This document shows positions 1-7,722 of a DNA stretch of 64,000 bases, one piece after another. Origin of the DNA: Kribbella catacumbae DSM 19601 (GTDB lineage Bacteria > Actinomycetota > Actinomycetes > Propionibacteriales > Kribbellaceae); the NCBI RefSeq assembly GCF_000372465.1, contig NZ_AQUZ01000044.1, forward strand, positions 1-64,000. Direction: 5' to 3'. Position 1 is the first letter of the stretch, and each line of letters begins with the position of its first letter. The notes beneath the pieces are model-generated. The model had not been told where the DNA came from. It saw only the letters and a list, made by a program, of their open reading frames with translations, and did no database searches. The position numbers and the translations under genes are program-made.

Positions 1-4
1 TCGA

Positions 5-349
5 TCAGGTCACGGCCGGCCATGGGCCCGGCTCCAAAAGTGTCGTCACGGCGCTGGCGAACTCGCGCCAGTTGGCTCGGTCACCGGCAAGCTTCTCCTG
101 GCCATCGGCGGTGAGTTGGTAGCTGCGCCGGCGACGCCCGTCGACGACCGACCAGGACCCGCTGATCAGTCCAGCGCGCTCGAGCCGGTGCAGCGCCGGA
201 TAGACCGTGCCGGTCGGCAGGTCGAAGCGGCCGCCGCTGCCGTCACGCAAGGCCTCCTTGATCGCATAGCCGTGCCGCGGCCCGTCGGTCAGCGTGGCCA
301 GCAACAGAACGTCGAGGTGACCTTTCAAGGCTTGCGCATCCGCCCTCAT
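5..349 (-). CDS. PadR-family transcriptional regulator
   Basis: A 114-residue DNA-binding repressor. The N-terminal winged helix carries the PadR signature (LLLATLTDGPRHGYAIKEAL, then TGTVYPALHRLERAGLI), followed by the wing (DGRRRRSYQLTADG). There is only a very short C-terminal dimerisation helix, as in the small PadR-s2 class. It is divergent from an ABC exporter pair 58 bp away and most likely represses it and itself until a drug or lipid ligand binds, as known for LmrR/PadR-type regulators. The ligand cannot be read from the sequence. The start is the ATG of MRADAQ. Confidence 0.93.
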   Translation of the reverse strand: MRADAQALKGHLDVLLLATLTDGPRHGYAIKEALRDGSGGRFDLPTGTVYPALHRLERAGLISGSWSVVDGRRRRSYQLTADGQEKLAGDRANWREFASAVTTLLEPGPWPAVT

Positions 350-351
350 AA

Positions 352-389
352 GTAGTTATCCTACAACAAGCGAATAGGTAGTAATCCTA
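352..389. promoter_or_regulatory. Candidate PadR operator: paired direct repeat
   Basis: The divergent intergenic region holds two near-identical 12-mers in the same orientation: GTAGTTATCCTA at 352-363 and GTAGTAATCCTA at 378-389. They differ at one position and start 26 bp apart. Each contains a short inverted core (GTAG/CTAC; TAGG/CCTA). Position between padR and the ABC genes fits an autoregulatory operator. Assignment is inference. Confidence 0.5.
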
Positions 390-407
390 GCTATAGGCGG
401 TGTCGTG

Positions 408-1391
408 ATGAGCGAACCTGCGATCGTGGCCACCGGACTCGCGAAGCGGTTCGGATCGATCGAGGCTCTGCGCGGCGTCGACCTGGTGGTGCGGGCCGGG
501 ACAGTACTGGGATTGCTCGGGCCGAACGGGGCAGGCAAGACGACCGTGGTCCGGATTCTCACGACACTGTTGCGACCGGATGCGGGCACTGCCCGGGTGG
601 TGGGCCTGGACGTCGTCAGGCAAGCCGCAGCAGTGCGGCGGCAGGTCGGTCTGTCGGGCCAGTACGCGGCGGTCGATCCGTACCTCACAGGCAGAGAGAA
701 CCTGCAGCTCATCGGGCGCTTGTCCGGCCTGAGCCGCACCCTTGCCCGCCGGCGTGGCGACCAACTGCTGGATTCGTTCGACCTGGCCGTGGCAGCGGAT
801 CGGGTTCTTCGAGGCTATTCCGGAGGTATGCGGCGGCGCCTGGACGTCGCAGCCAGCCTCGTCGCCCAGCCGTCGGTGCTGTTCCTGGACGAACCGACTA
901 CCGGGCTGGATCCCCGAGGGCGGATCGGGTTGTGGCGCGCGATCGAGGCGCTGGCGGCCCAAGGCACGACGGTCCTGCTCACCACGCAGTACCTGGAGGA
1001 GGCTGATCAACTTGCCGACACCATCGTGGTCCTCGATGCCGGCCGGGTGATCGCGGCCGGAACGTCCGACCAGCTCAAGGCGCAGGTCGGTGGCGATCGG
1101 CTCGAGTTGCGCGCGGAGCCGGGCGTCGATCCGGCCGCAGTGGCTGCGGCCGTCGCGCACCTCGGCTCCGGACCACCAGTCGTCAACACCGATGACGGCC
1201 GGGTGATGCTGCCTGTGGTCAACGGGCCCAAGGTGCTCGGCGACGCGGTGGTCCGGTTGGCGGCCGACGGTGTGCGAGTTACCGAACTGGCGTTGCGGAG
1301 GCCGTCGCTGGACGATGTGTTCCTGGCTCTCACCGGTCAGGCGGCATCCGCCGGTACTGCGTCGGATCCAGCCGAAACGCGGAGCTCGTGA
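408..1391 (+). CDS. ABC transporter ATP-binding protein (DrrA-like)
   Basis: Nucleotide-binding subunit of a drug-type ABC-2 exporter, about 327 residues. Walker A (GPNGAGKTT), Q-loop (VGLSGQYAAVD), signature YSGGMRRRLDVAAS, Walker B (VLFLDEPTTGLDP) and H-region (LTTQYLEEADQLAD) are all present. The C-terminal extension after the NBD is typical of DrrA daunorubicin-resistance ATPases. A GTG three bases upstream is an alternative start. It overlaps the permease gene at its stop, so both are translated together, and it is probably controlled by the divergent PadR protein. The substrate is unknown. Confidence 0.93.
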   Translation: MSEPAIVATGLAKRFGSIEALRGVDLVVRAGTVLGLLGPNGAGKTTVVRILTTLLRPDAGTARVVGLDVVRQAAAVRRQVGLSGQYAAVDPYLTGRENLQLIGRLSGLSRTLARRRGDQLLDSFDLAVAADRVLRGYSGGMRRRLDVAASLVAQPSVLFLDEPTTGLDPRGRIGLWRAIEALAAQGTTVLLTTQYLEEADQLADTIVVLDAGRVIAAGTSDQLKAQVGGDRLELRAEPGVDPAAVAAAVAHLGSGPPVVNTDDGRVMLPVVNGPKVLGDAVVRLAADGVRVTELALRRPSLDDVFLALTGQAASAGTASDPAETRSS

Positions 1392-2188
1392 TGGCCGCCG
1401 GGCCGGGAACCTCGCGTGGGTTGCGGTGGCTCCTGAGCGATGTCTGGGTGATGACGGGGCGGAATCTGCGGCGGCTGGTGCGGGTGCCGACGTTGATCGC
1501 GTTCGCGACGGTGCAGCCGGTGTTGTTCGTGTTGCTGTTCACCTCTGTGTTCGGCGGGGCGATCAGCCCGCCAGGGGTGGAGCGGTACGTCGACTTTCTG
1601 CTGCCCGGGATCTTCGTCCTGGCGATCGCGTTCGGCGCCTCTCAGACCGGCGTGGCCGTCGCCGACGATCTGACCACGGGAATGATCGACCGTTTCCGTG
1701 CGTTGCCGATGACCCGGTCCGCGGTGCTGGCCGGGCGGACACTGGCCGATGCCGTGCGCAACTTGTTCGTCTTGGTGTTGATGACGGGTGTGGGGCATCT
1801 GATCGGGTTCCGCTTCCACGCCGGTGGCGCGGCGGCTGGTGGCGCGATCGGGCTGGCGTTGCTGGTCGGTGTCGCGTTCTCCTGGATCAATGCGTTGGTG
1901 GGTCTGCTGGTGCACGACGCCGAGACTGCCGGGCTGGTCGGGCTGATGCCGGTGATTGTCTTGGTGTTCACCAGCTCGACCTTTGTCCCGATCGCCACCA
2001 TGCCGGGCTGGCTGCAGGCCTTCGCGAAGGTCAACCCGGTCACCGTCACGGTCGATGCGTTGCGCGCGCTGGTGCTCGGCGGCCCAACAGCGGAGCACGT
2101 CTGGCAGGCCATCGCCTGGATCGTCGGGCTGCTCGTGGTCACCGTCCCGATTGCCGTACTCCGCTACCGCCACATCACCACCGACTGA
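1391..2188 (+). CDS. ABC-2 type transporter permease (DrrB-like)
   Basis: Membrane subunit paired with the upstream ATPase. About 265 residues with six predicted membrane spans, beginning near LIAFATVQPVLFVLLF and ending near IAWIVGLLVVTVPIAVL. The ABC-2 motif around STFVPIATMPGWLQAFAKVNPVT (before the last span) is characteristic of DrrB-type drug exporters. Start ATG overlaps the stop of the ATPase gene; GTG at 1388 is equally possible. It converges on the arsP-like gene with a 10-bp gap. Confidence 0.92.
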   Translation: MAAGPGTSRGLRWLLSDVWVMTGRNLRRLVRVPTLIAFATVQPVLFVLLFTSVFGGAISPPGVERYVDFLLPGIFVLAIAFGASQTGVAVADDLTTGMIDRFRALPMTRSAVLAGRTLADAVRNLFVLVLMTGVGHLIGFRFHAGGAAAGGAIGLALLVGVAFSWINALVGLLVHDAETAGLVGLMPVIVLVFTSSTFVPIATMPGWLQAFAKVNPVTVTVDALRALVLGGPTAEHVWQAIAWIVGLLVVTVPIAVLRYRHITTD

Positions 2189-2198
2189 CAGGGCATGC

Positions 2199-3221
2199 TC
2201 AGAGCCACAGCGGCGCGAGCCAGCCGAGCACGACGGCCCCGAGGTACAGGGATCCGACGACCAACGCGACCACGCGTCGGCGGGCGATGAGCAGCATGCC
2301 GCTGATCGCACCGACGCTGGTACCGGCGCCGGTCACCAGGAAGGCGAGCGCCGGACCCGTACCCATGCCTCCGTCCATCAAGGTCGCGACCAGCGGCAGC
2401 GATCCGTCGGTGTTGAGGTAGACCGGGATGCCGAGCAGCGCGGCCAGCGGTACCGCGAGGAACGAGTCGCCGCCGAGGTAGTCGGTGAGCCACCGCGTGG
2501 GTACAGCCTCGATGAGCAGATAGCCCAGGGTGGCGAAACCGAAGAAGAACAAGGCCAGACGCCGACCGGTGGTGAGGATTTCACGCGCCAGCTCGCGGAA
2601 CTTGAGCCGGGCGACCAGCCCGGCACGCGATCCGACCGGCGCAAGAACCGTGACGGGTCCTTGCGAGGTTCCAGTGCCGGAGTCGCAGTACGCCGTCGTG
2701 GCGTCAGCTTGTCCGGACGGCGCTGGAGTGCAGGACGTGGCGGCTCCGGCTGGAGTGGTCATGCGGGCCTGACCTTCGAGCCAGCCGGTGCGTTCGATCG
2801 CGAACGTGGCGAGACCGGCAACCAGGCCGAGCACAATCGCGGCGATGAAGAAGGTCAGCGCGAACGGTGCGCCGAACAGGCCGGTGGACAGTACGAGTTC
2901 CTCCGGGCTGGTCAACGGCGAGGAGACCATAAACGCCACCACTGGCGCCCACGGCACATGCGAGGCCAACGCCCCCAACACGACAGCGGTGGTGCCGCAG
3001 GAACAAAACGGCGTCGCCGCACCCAGGGCGACCGCGCCGACGACAGCAATCGGTGTGCTCTTGCGTAGCCAGACCGCCAACCGGTCAGTGCCGATATAGA
3101 CGACCAACGCAGAGGCGATGACGATACTCGCGACCAGGAACGGCCATACATGGGTGAAGGTGGACCATACGTCGCCGAGGACACGGCCCAGCAGATCCAG
3201 CACAGAACCGACCACGATCAC
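2199..3221 (-). CDS. ArsP/YraQ-family permease (DUF318)
   Basis: Integral membrane permease of 340 residues, with two bundles of spans separated by a hydrophilic Ser/Thr/Cys-containing loop (roughly residues 155-200). The family hallmark PFCSCGTTA lies in the first half and a matching LNTDGSLPLVATLM helix in the second. Known ArsP members of this family export trivalent organoarsenicals; others are uncharacterised. It directly follows an ArsR repressor with a Cys-rich sensor motif, which supports metalloid efflux. Last gene of a minus-strand run: ArsR, rhodanese, ArsR, permease. Confidence 0.82.
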   Translation of the reverse strand: MIVVGSVLDLLGRVLGDVWSTFTHVWPFLVASIVIASALVVYIGTDRLAVWLRKSTPIAVVGAVALGAATPFCSCGTTAVVLGALASHVPWAPVVAFMVSSPLTSPEELVLSTGLFGAPFALTFFIAAIVLGLVAGLATFAIERTGWLEGQARMTTPAGAATSCTPAPSGQADATTAYCDSGTGTSQGPVTVLAPVGSRAGLVARLKFRELAREILTTGRRLALFFFGFATLGYLLIEAVPTRWLTDYLGGDSFLAVPLAALLGIPVYLNTDGSLPLVATLMDGGMGTGPALAFLVTGAGTSVGAISGMLLIARRRVVALVVGSLYLGAVVLGWLAPLWL

Positions 3222-3229
3222 TTGCTCCC

Positions 3230-3556
3230 TCAGTCAGCGGAGTGGATGAGCAGCCGGCCAAGACCGTTCAAGGCCGCGAAGTCGGCGCGATAGTTGATTC
3301 GATTTCCCGCCCGGTCGGTGCGGACCAAGCCGCTGCGACGCAGAACCTTCAGGTGGTGACTGATGGTCGGGCCGGTAACGGTGAACCCGCTCGAGAGGTC
3401 GCAAACACACCCGCCCTGATCTCCACAGCAAGCGATCACCGACAGCAGACGAAGTCGAACCGGGTCGGCCAGCGCCTTGAAACCATCCGCAGCCAGGGCT
3501 GCCGCGGCTGTATCGATCGGCGCGACGCCGATCGGGTCGGCCGGTATCAACAGCAT
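3230..3556 (-). CDS. ArsR-family metalloid-sensing repressor
   Basis: A 108-residue winged-helix repressor. Helices with LADPVRLRLLSVIA and the recognition segment TGPTISHHLKVLRRSGLV are typical ArsR/SmtB. A Cys cluster (IACCGDQGGCVCDL) lies just before the recognition helix and resembles the As(III)/Sb(III) site of actinobacterial ArsR proteins. Its start overlaps the end of the rhodanese gene by 10 bp and the permease gene follows 8 bp later, so it is in one operon with the putative efflux permease. Confidence 0.9.
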   Translation of the reverse strand: MLLIPADPIGVAPIDTAAAALAADGFKALADPVRLRLLSVIACCGDQGGCVCDLSSGFTVTGPTISHHLKVLRRSGLVRTDRAGNRINYRADFAALNGLGRLLIHSAD

Positions 3557-3903
3557 GAGTCGAGCGAAGGCCGGATGGGTATCTCGATCGGCCGACCCTC
3601 ATCGACCCAGTCCTGCTTCCCACCGACATAGCGGTGCACGTCGCGGTAACCGAGGTCGACCAATCGCTGGGCGACCCGCAGAGAGCTGTCACATTCCGCA
3701 CTGCCGCAGTACACGACGATGCGCTCATCCAGGTTCGGCAGCAACGTCTTGGCCAGCTCGACCACGCGTCGGGGCCGGATGTTCACCGCGCCCGGCAGAT
3801 GCCCTTCCGCATAAACCTCTTCGGGTAGTGCTTCGACCAGGACGGCCTCGCCCCTGGCGATCAGATCAGCCACTTCGGCATGCTGGATCTCGGAAATGGG
3901 CAT
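3547..3903 (-). CDS. Rhodanese-like domain protein
   Basis: Single rhodanese domain, 118 residues: LIARGEAVLVEALPEEVYAEGHLPGAVNI at the front and the active-site loop VVYCGSAECDSSL, where the Cys of YCGS is the predicted persulfide nucleophile. These proteins move sulfane sulfur or reduce oxyanions; members in ars operons are thought to aid metalloid handling. It sits between two ArsR genes and overlaps the downstream one, so it belongs to the metal-response operon. Substrate unknown. Confidence 0.88.
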   Translation of the reverse strand: MPISEIQHAEVADLIARGEAVLVEALPEEVYAEGHLPGAVNIRPRRVVELAKTLLPNLDERIVVYCGSAECDSSLRVAQRLVDLGYRDVHRYVGGKQDWVDEGRPIEIPIRPSLDSCC

Positions 3904-3960
3904 GACGGAACTCCTCAGGTGTCGCTGGTGTGGTGAAACGGTGAGTCGGTCAGGCCTGGC

Positions 3961-4302
3961 TCAGGTGGATTCGGACAGGCACCAGGCGAGGTCGAGCAGA
4001 CCTACGACGCAGCGGTCCTCGATGCGGTAGAAGACCCGGTTACCGTCGCGGCGGGTCGCCAAGATGCCCTTGTCGACCAGCCGCTGAAGCTGGTTCGACA
4101 CGGCCTGCGGCCGCAGATCGGCGGCCTCGGCCAACTGACTGACCGACAGTTCCTCGTCCCGCACCAACGCGTGCAGCAACCGCAACCTGGTGTCGTTCGC
4201 CAGAACCTTGAACACACCCTCCAGCTCAGCCGCATCCGCCGCCCCGATCAAAGGCCGCGCCGCCAACGCCGGCCGCCGGGACCCCACCGCCTGCTCACTC
4301 AT
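3961..4302 (-). CDS. ArsR/SmtB-family repressor (MerR-type of actinomycetes?)
   Basis: A 113-residue ArsR-type repressor starting at MSEQAV; an upstream in-frame extension is non-coding in character and crosses the operator. The winged helix includes VLANDTRLRLLHALVR and RPQAVSNQLQRLVDKGIL, with a C-terminal DRCVVGLLDLAWCLSE segment whose Cys residues could bind metal. This layout (QAVSNQLQRLVD) recalls the ArsR-type mercury regulator of streptomycetes, and a MerB-like gene lies nearby; that link is inference. An 11-bp perfect inverted repeat lies 5 bp upstream of the start. Confidence 0.85.
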   Translation of the reverse strand: MSEQAVGSRRPALAARPLIGAADAAELEGVFKVLANDTRLRLLHALVRDEELSVSQLAEAADLRPQAVSNQLQRLVDKGILATRRDGNRVFYRIEDRCVVGLLDLAWCLSEST

Positions 4303-4307
4303 AACCC

Positions 4308-4335
4308 CACTATTACACAAGACCGTGTAATAGTG
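4308..4335. promoter_or_regulatory. ArsR-type operator (perfect inverted repeat)
   Basis: CACTATTACAC at 4308-4318 and GTGTAATAGTG at 4325-4335 form a perfect 11-bp inverted repeat with a 6-bp spacer. The AT-rich arms stand out in this GC-rich DNA. It lies between the divergent ArsR gene (start 4302) and the small Zn-finger gene (start 4365), the expected place for an ArsR/SmtB operator controlling both directions. Confidence 0.8.
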
Positions 4336-4364
4336 AACAGCCCCCGGGGAGTGATGATTGGCGT

Positions 4365-4664
4365 ATGACCGTTGCGGAGGAAACGTTCCAACCGTCGGCG
4401 CCGGTGTGTTGGTGCTGCGGTGGCGAGTTCGAGGACCGTGATCTGGTGCGGCTGGGGGCTCATCCGGAGGTCGGGGTCTGTATCGGGTGCGCGAAGTACC
4501 TGCAGCGCCGCGCGTCCCAGCGCGAGGACAAGCTGCGACCGTCATGGGCCGCGCGGGTCCGGGACGCCGTCCGACGTGTGCGTGAGTGGGTGGTCGGTCG
4601 AGGCTGGCACGAACTGCCGGTCGTTGGCCGGCTGCTGCGGCGGATCGATCGGCACCTGCCTTGA
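4365..4664 (+). CDS. Small zinc-finger-like protein
   Basis: A 99-residue protein with four Cys in two pairs (VCWCCGGEF near residues 14-22 and CIGCAKYL near 39-46), a likely treble-clef or zinc-ribbon site, followed by a very basic Arg-rich C-terminal half. I do not recognise a named family. It is transcribed away from the ArsR operator, so it is probably co-regulated with the metal genes. A five-codon reading frame (ATG at 4353) ends on its start codon, which may couple translation to the GGGGAG site upstream. Confidence 0.6.
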   Translation: MTVAEETFQPSAPVCWCCGGEFEDRDLVRLGAHPEVGVCIGCAKYLQRRASQREDKLRPSWAARVRDAVRRVREWVVGRGWHELPVVGRLLRRIDRHLP

Positions 4665-4676
4665 CCCGACCGGCCG

Positions 4677-5042
4677 TCAGGTCGCGAGGAGTGGCTGGAA
4701 CAGGCGGGTGGCGAGTTGCTCGGCTTCGGGCTGGTTGAGGATCTGTCCGGGGATGCCGGGGTGGGCGCTGGTCCAGGCCTCCACTGCGGCGTGGTCTGCG
4801 AAGAAGTTGAGGTAGTCGCAGCAGCAGTCGGCTGACGGGCCGCCGCCGGCGTCAGCGCCGATGAACACGACCGCCGTCGCGGGCTGCCAGGTGGTGCGCC
4901 CACCGATGGTGGTGACGGTGATCGGCTGGCCGGTCGTGACGTCGACGGACTCGATCCGGGTGTCTCGTCCGAGCATGGGCGCAATGCCGAGGGAATCGAT
5001 CGCGCACATCGCGTAGACGTCGTTCTTCGACTTCCTCGACAC
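4677..5042 (-). CDS. MerB-like (alkylmercury lyase family) protein, N-terminally short
   Basis: 121 residues matching the catalytic half of organomercurial lyase. YAMCAIDSLG supplies a Cys-x-x-Asp pair at residues 13 and 16, spaced like Cys96/Asp99 of E. coli MerB, and ADCCCDYLNFF at 71-81 lies where MerB Cys159 is expected. Full-length MerB is about 210 residues; the N-terminal winged-helix half is missing, and an in-frame TAG lies six codons upstream of the GTG start. It may be a truncated remnant or a short paralogue. It converges with the Zn-finger gene. Confidence 0.68.
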   Translation of the reverse strand: MSRKSKNDVYAMCAIDSLGIAPMLGRDTRIESVDVTTGQPITVTTIGGRTTWQPATAVVFIGADAGGGPSADCCCDYLNFFADHAAVEAWTSAHPGIPGQILNQPEAEQLATRLFQPLLAT

Positions 5043-5363
5043 CGAACAGCTTTCGCTGATCTAGTCACGCCCACGGCCCCGTGATTCGGCTGCCCGGAAA
5101 GCACCGCCTGACCCCTACCCCCGATCCTGCAGTACCTCTGGTACTGGGCAGTGAACCTCTTCGGCTTAACTGAGGCTCGGCCACCTGGCTGCATGCTGGA
5201 AACCGATGGAGCCGGTAAACCGTATGCGAGTGACCTCAGATCAGCCCAGTGAGGACCAGTAACGCGATTCCCAGACCGTAGGCTAGACCGTAGCCGACCT
5301 GATCCAGAGCGAATGACGAAGGCCCTCTGACCAGGGTTTCCCCTGGTCAGAGGGCCTTTCAAG
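5043..5363. other. Intergenic region without a supportable gene
   Basis: Between the MerB-like gene and tRNA-fMet. No start/RBS-supported frame. A short hydrophobic frame on the minus strand (about 5310-5237, ALDQVGYGLAYGLGIALLVL then stop) has no start codon before it enters the hairpin at 5319-5358, so it may be a gene remnant. The missing N-terminal half of the MerB-like gene is not recognisable here. Confidence 0.5.
5319..5358 (-). terminator. Strong hairpin terminator next to tRNA-fMet
   Basis: Perfect 18-bp stem, 5319-5336 pairing with 5341-5358 (core GGCCCTCTGACCAGGG), with a 4-nt TTTC loop. It begins 5 nt past the 3' end of the minus-strand tRNA and is the expected terminator of that transcript. 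Confidence 0.85.
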
Positions 5364-5437
5364 TAGCGGGGGCAGGATTTGAACCTGCGACCTCTGGGTT
5401 ATGAGCCCAGCGAGCTACCGAGCTGCTCCACCCCGCG
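5364..5437 (-). tRNA. tRNA-fMet (CAT), initiator
   Basis: Complete 74-nt cloverleaf on the minus strand. Anticodon CAT is flanked by the three G:C pairs (GGG/CCC) that mark initiator tRNA. The acceptor stem starts CGCGGGG and its first pair is a mismatch (C1 with T72), also an initiator trait. The T-arm is GCAGG-TTCAAAT-CCTGC. CCA is not encoded (CTTG follows). Confidence 0.95.
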
Positions 5438-5541
5438 TCGTTGTGTCTTTAGTTTAGGGGATGTGGGGCTGTAGTCCAAATCGAGGGGGGCGAGGGGGAA
5501 AAGGTGTGTCGTGGGTGGGGTGGGCGGCGTAGCGTCCGGGT

Positions 5542-6507
5542 ATGGGTGGTTTGGAGATTCGGCCGTTTGGGACGGCTGATGTGGTGGCGGCGGGGCGGTT
5601 GCTGGCTGAGCGGCAGGTGCGGCATCGGGTGCGGCATCCGATGTTGCCGGCGGAGTATGAGGATCCGCAGCTCGCACAGGTGGAGGTGACTGCTGCCTGG
5701 GAGACCGAGGGCGCGTCGGGTGCGGTGCTGGTGGAGGGTGGTGAGGTCACCGGGTACTTGCTTGGGGCCCCTAAGCCGGCGCCGGTGTGGGGGGACAACG
5801 TCTGGGTCGAGCGGGCTGGGCAGGCTGTTCGCCAGGCCGAGCGCATCCGGGATCTCTACGGGGTGGCAGCAACCAAGTGGGTGGCGGACGGGAAGACAGC
5901 GCAGTACGTGCTGGTGCCCGATGATGCAGAGTTGCTCGATGCCTGGTTCCGGTTGGGATTCGGGTCGCAGCATGCGCATGCGGTGCGCCCGGTGCCGACC
6001 GAGGTCCTGCCTGTACGGTCCGGTCTGACAGTGCGGGCCGCGAACCGTGGCGATATCCAGGTGCTGGCCGAGCTGGATCTGGTGTTGCCGCAGCATCAAG
6101 GGCTGTCGCCGGTGTTCAGCTCCGGGGAGGTCGCCACTCTCGAGGAGGCGCTGGCCGACTGGGAGGAGTCGATCGACGATCGGGACTACGTCACGTTCGT
6201 TGCCGAGCGCAACGGAAAGGTGATCGGGTCCTCGGTCGGTTGTTCGATCGAGAAGTCCAGTGCACACAGCGGGCTGGCGCGGCCGGACAACGCGGGCTTC
6301 CTCGGGTATGCGGCAGTGTTCCCCGAGGCGCGTGGTCTTGGCGCCGGGCGCGCCTTGGGTGAGGCGGTGCTGAACTGGGCGGCCGGGGTCGGATACACCT
6401 CCGTGGTGACGGATTGGCGGGTGACGAATCTGCAGTCCTCCAGGGCGTGGCCACGGCTGGGATTCGTGCAGACATTCCATCGTTTGCATCGGATGATCGG
6501 GCACTGA
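5542..6507 (+). CDS. GNAT-family N-acetyltransferase
   Basis: 321 residues with two GNAT-like halves. The N-terminal half (LEIRPFGTADVVAAGRLLAE) is degenerate; the C-terminal half has the acetyl-CoA loop VFPEARGLGAGRALGEAVLNWA and the late beta strand/helix NLQSSRAWPRLGFVQTFHRL. Acetylates an unknown small molecule or protein. Starts at ATG 104 bp after the divergent tRNA gene. Stand-alone gene. Confidence 0.87.
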   Translation: MGGLEIRPFGTADVVAAGRLLAERQVRHRVRHPMLPAEYEDPQLAQVEVTAAWETEGASGAVLVEGGEVTGYLLGAPKPAPVWGDNVWVERAGQAVRQAERIRDLYGVAATKWVADGKTAQYVLVPDDAELLDAWFRLGFGSQHAHAVRPVPTEVLPVRSGLTVRAANRGDIQVLAELDLVLPQHQGLSPVFSSGEVATLEEALADWEESIDDRDYVTFVAERNGKVIGSSVGCSIEKSSAHSGLARPDNAGFLGYAAVFPEARGLGAGRALGEAVLNWAAGVGYTSVVTDWRVTNLQSSRAWPRLGFVQTFHRLHRMIGH

Positions 6508-6610
6508 TCAATCAAACGCTCTGTATACAACGCATCACTGTGAGCTATTGCCATCGCTGAGTGCGCATGTTTGCATCTCCCCAGTAATCGTTTCTCAAGG
6601 GGGGATTCCG

Positions 6611-7675
6611 ATGCCACGACTGTCTTTGCCTGCCCGCCTCGCAGCCTGCCTGTTGATGCTGGCGACGTTCCTCACCATCGTCCGGCCCGCGGACGCCGCC
6701 GTACCCGACCGCAAGGGCTGGGTGCTGTGGAACCAAACCTCGGGCGCCACCATCGGTACCGGCACCTGGCCGGCCAACACCACCGTGGTGGTGCTGGGGC
6801 CAGGTCGGTACCGGGTGACGTTCCCGGGACAGGGCGCGCCTAACGGGGTCGTGCACGTCACGGCCATCAACAGCGCACCGCACTGGTGCCAGGCGGAAAG
6901 CTGGTTCCAGTCCGGCGCCAACGAGATCGTCAACATCCGCTGCTATCGCGTCGGCGGCGTTCTCGACCCGACCAGCTTCAGCGCTTTCTTCGTTCGTGCC
7001 TCTGGTGGTCCCGCGCCAGGTCTGTACGGGTATGTCGATTCCGCCGCGTCCGGCGCACTCGTCAGCCAGTACAACTCAGCCGGCGCCGCCAACACTTCGA
7101 CGCCGACCGGTGTCGGTCAGTGGCACGTCAGGTTCCCCGGTCTGGTGGCTGGTGGAAGTCTCGACGGCAACCTGCAAGCCACGGCCGTGAACGCGGCAAC
7201 AGGTGCTCGCTGCAAAGTCTCGGGCTGGTCTTCCAGTGGCGCCGGTCAGGACGTGAAGGTGCTCTGCTTCAACTCGGCCGGCGCCTTGCTGAACACCCGC
7301 TTCACCCTCACCTACCAGTACAAGGTCTCCCTGTACGGCGCCGCGATCCCGCCGAAGTACTACGGCTACTTCCTCAACCAGCCGCCGGCCGGACCGCCCA
7401 CCACCAATCTCAACTCGGCGCTCGGGCTCGGCGCGAACACGATCATGCCGGCCGGCCCCGGGTTGTCGCTGGTCACATTCCCGCGGATCGCCTTCACCCA
7501 GAACACGGTGCAGGTGACCGCCTACGGGCCGAACTCGAACTTCTGCGGGCTCAACACGTTCTGGACCAACAGCAGCTCGGGTCCGGATCTGTTCGTGCGT
7601 GACGTCAACTGCTTCACCAACGCCGGAGCACCCGTCAACACCGGCTTCACGGTCAGCGCCAACTCGATCCTCTGA
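6611..7675 (+). CDS. Secreted protein with three tandem repeats of one domain
   Basis: 354 residues. The start at 6611 is set by an AAGGGGGG ribosome site 6 nt upstream; the frame is open earlier but lacks a site. A signal peptide (Arg, then AACLLMLATFLTIV) ends near ADA-AVPD. The mature part is three copies of a domain of about 105 residues, each with a PG-R/W-V-FPG-like strand, a VTA/ATAVNA strand, a first Cys (HWCQAES; ARCKVSG; NFCGLNT) and a second Cys (NIRCYRV; VLCFNSA; VNCFTNA). One disulfide per repeat is likely. No catalytic motif or named family recognised. Confidence 0.8.
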   Translation: MPRLSLPARLAACLLMLATFLTIVRPADAAVPDRKGWVLWNQTSGATIGTGTWPANTTVVVLGPGRYRVTFPGQGAPNGVVHVTAINSAPHWCQAESWFQSGANEIVNIRCYRVGGVLDPTSFSAFFVRASGGPAPGLYGYVDSAASGALVSQYNSAGAANTSTPTGVGQWHVRFPGLVAGGSLDGNLQATAVNAATGARCKVSGWSSSGAGQDVKVLCFNSAGALLNTRFTLTYQYKVSLYGAAIPPKYYGYFLNQPPAGPPTTNLNSALGLGANTIMPAGPGLSLVTFPRIAFTQNTVQVTAYGPNSNFCGLNTFWTNSSSGPDLFVRDVNCFTNAGAPVNTGFTVSANSIL

Positions 7676-7691
7676 GCAGGCCAACCCGGAG

Positions 7692-7722
7692 GGGCCCACA
7701 CCACAACGCGCGGTGTGGGCCC
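7692..7722 (+). terminator. Hairpin terminator after the triple-repeat protein
   Basis: GGGCCCACACC (7692-7702) pairs perfectly with GGTGTGGGCCC (7712-7722) across a 9-nt loop, 17 bp after the stop codon. Confidence 0.75.

Noticed and set aside
5237-5318. Small membrane protein on the minus strand near tRNA-fMet
   Set aside because: Hydrophobic frame has no start codon and begins inside the terminator hairpin.
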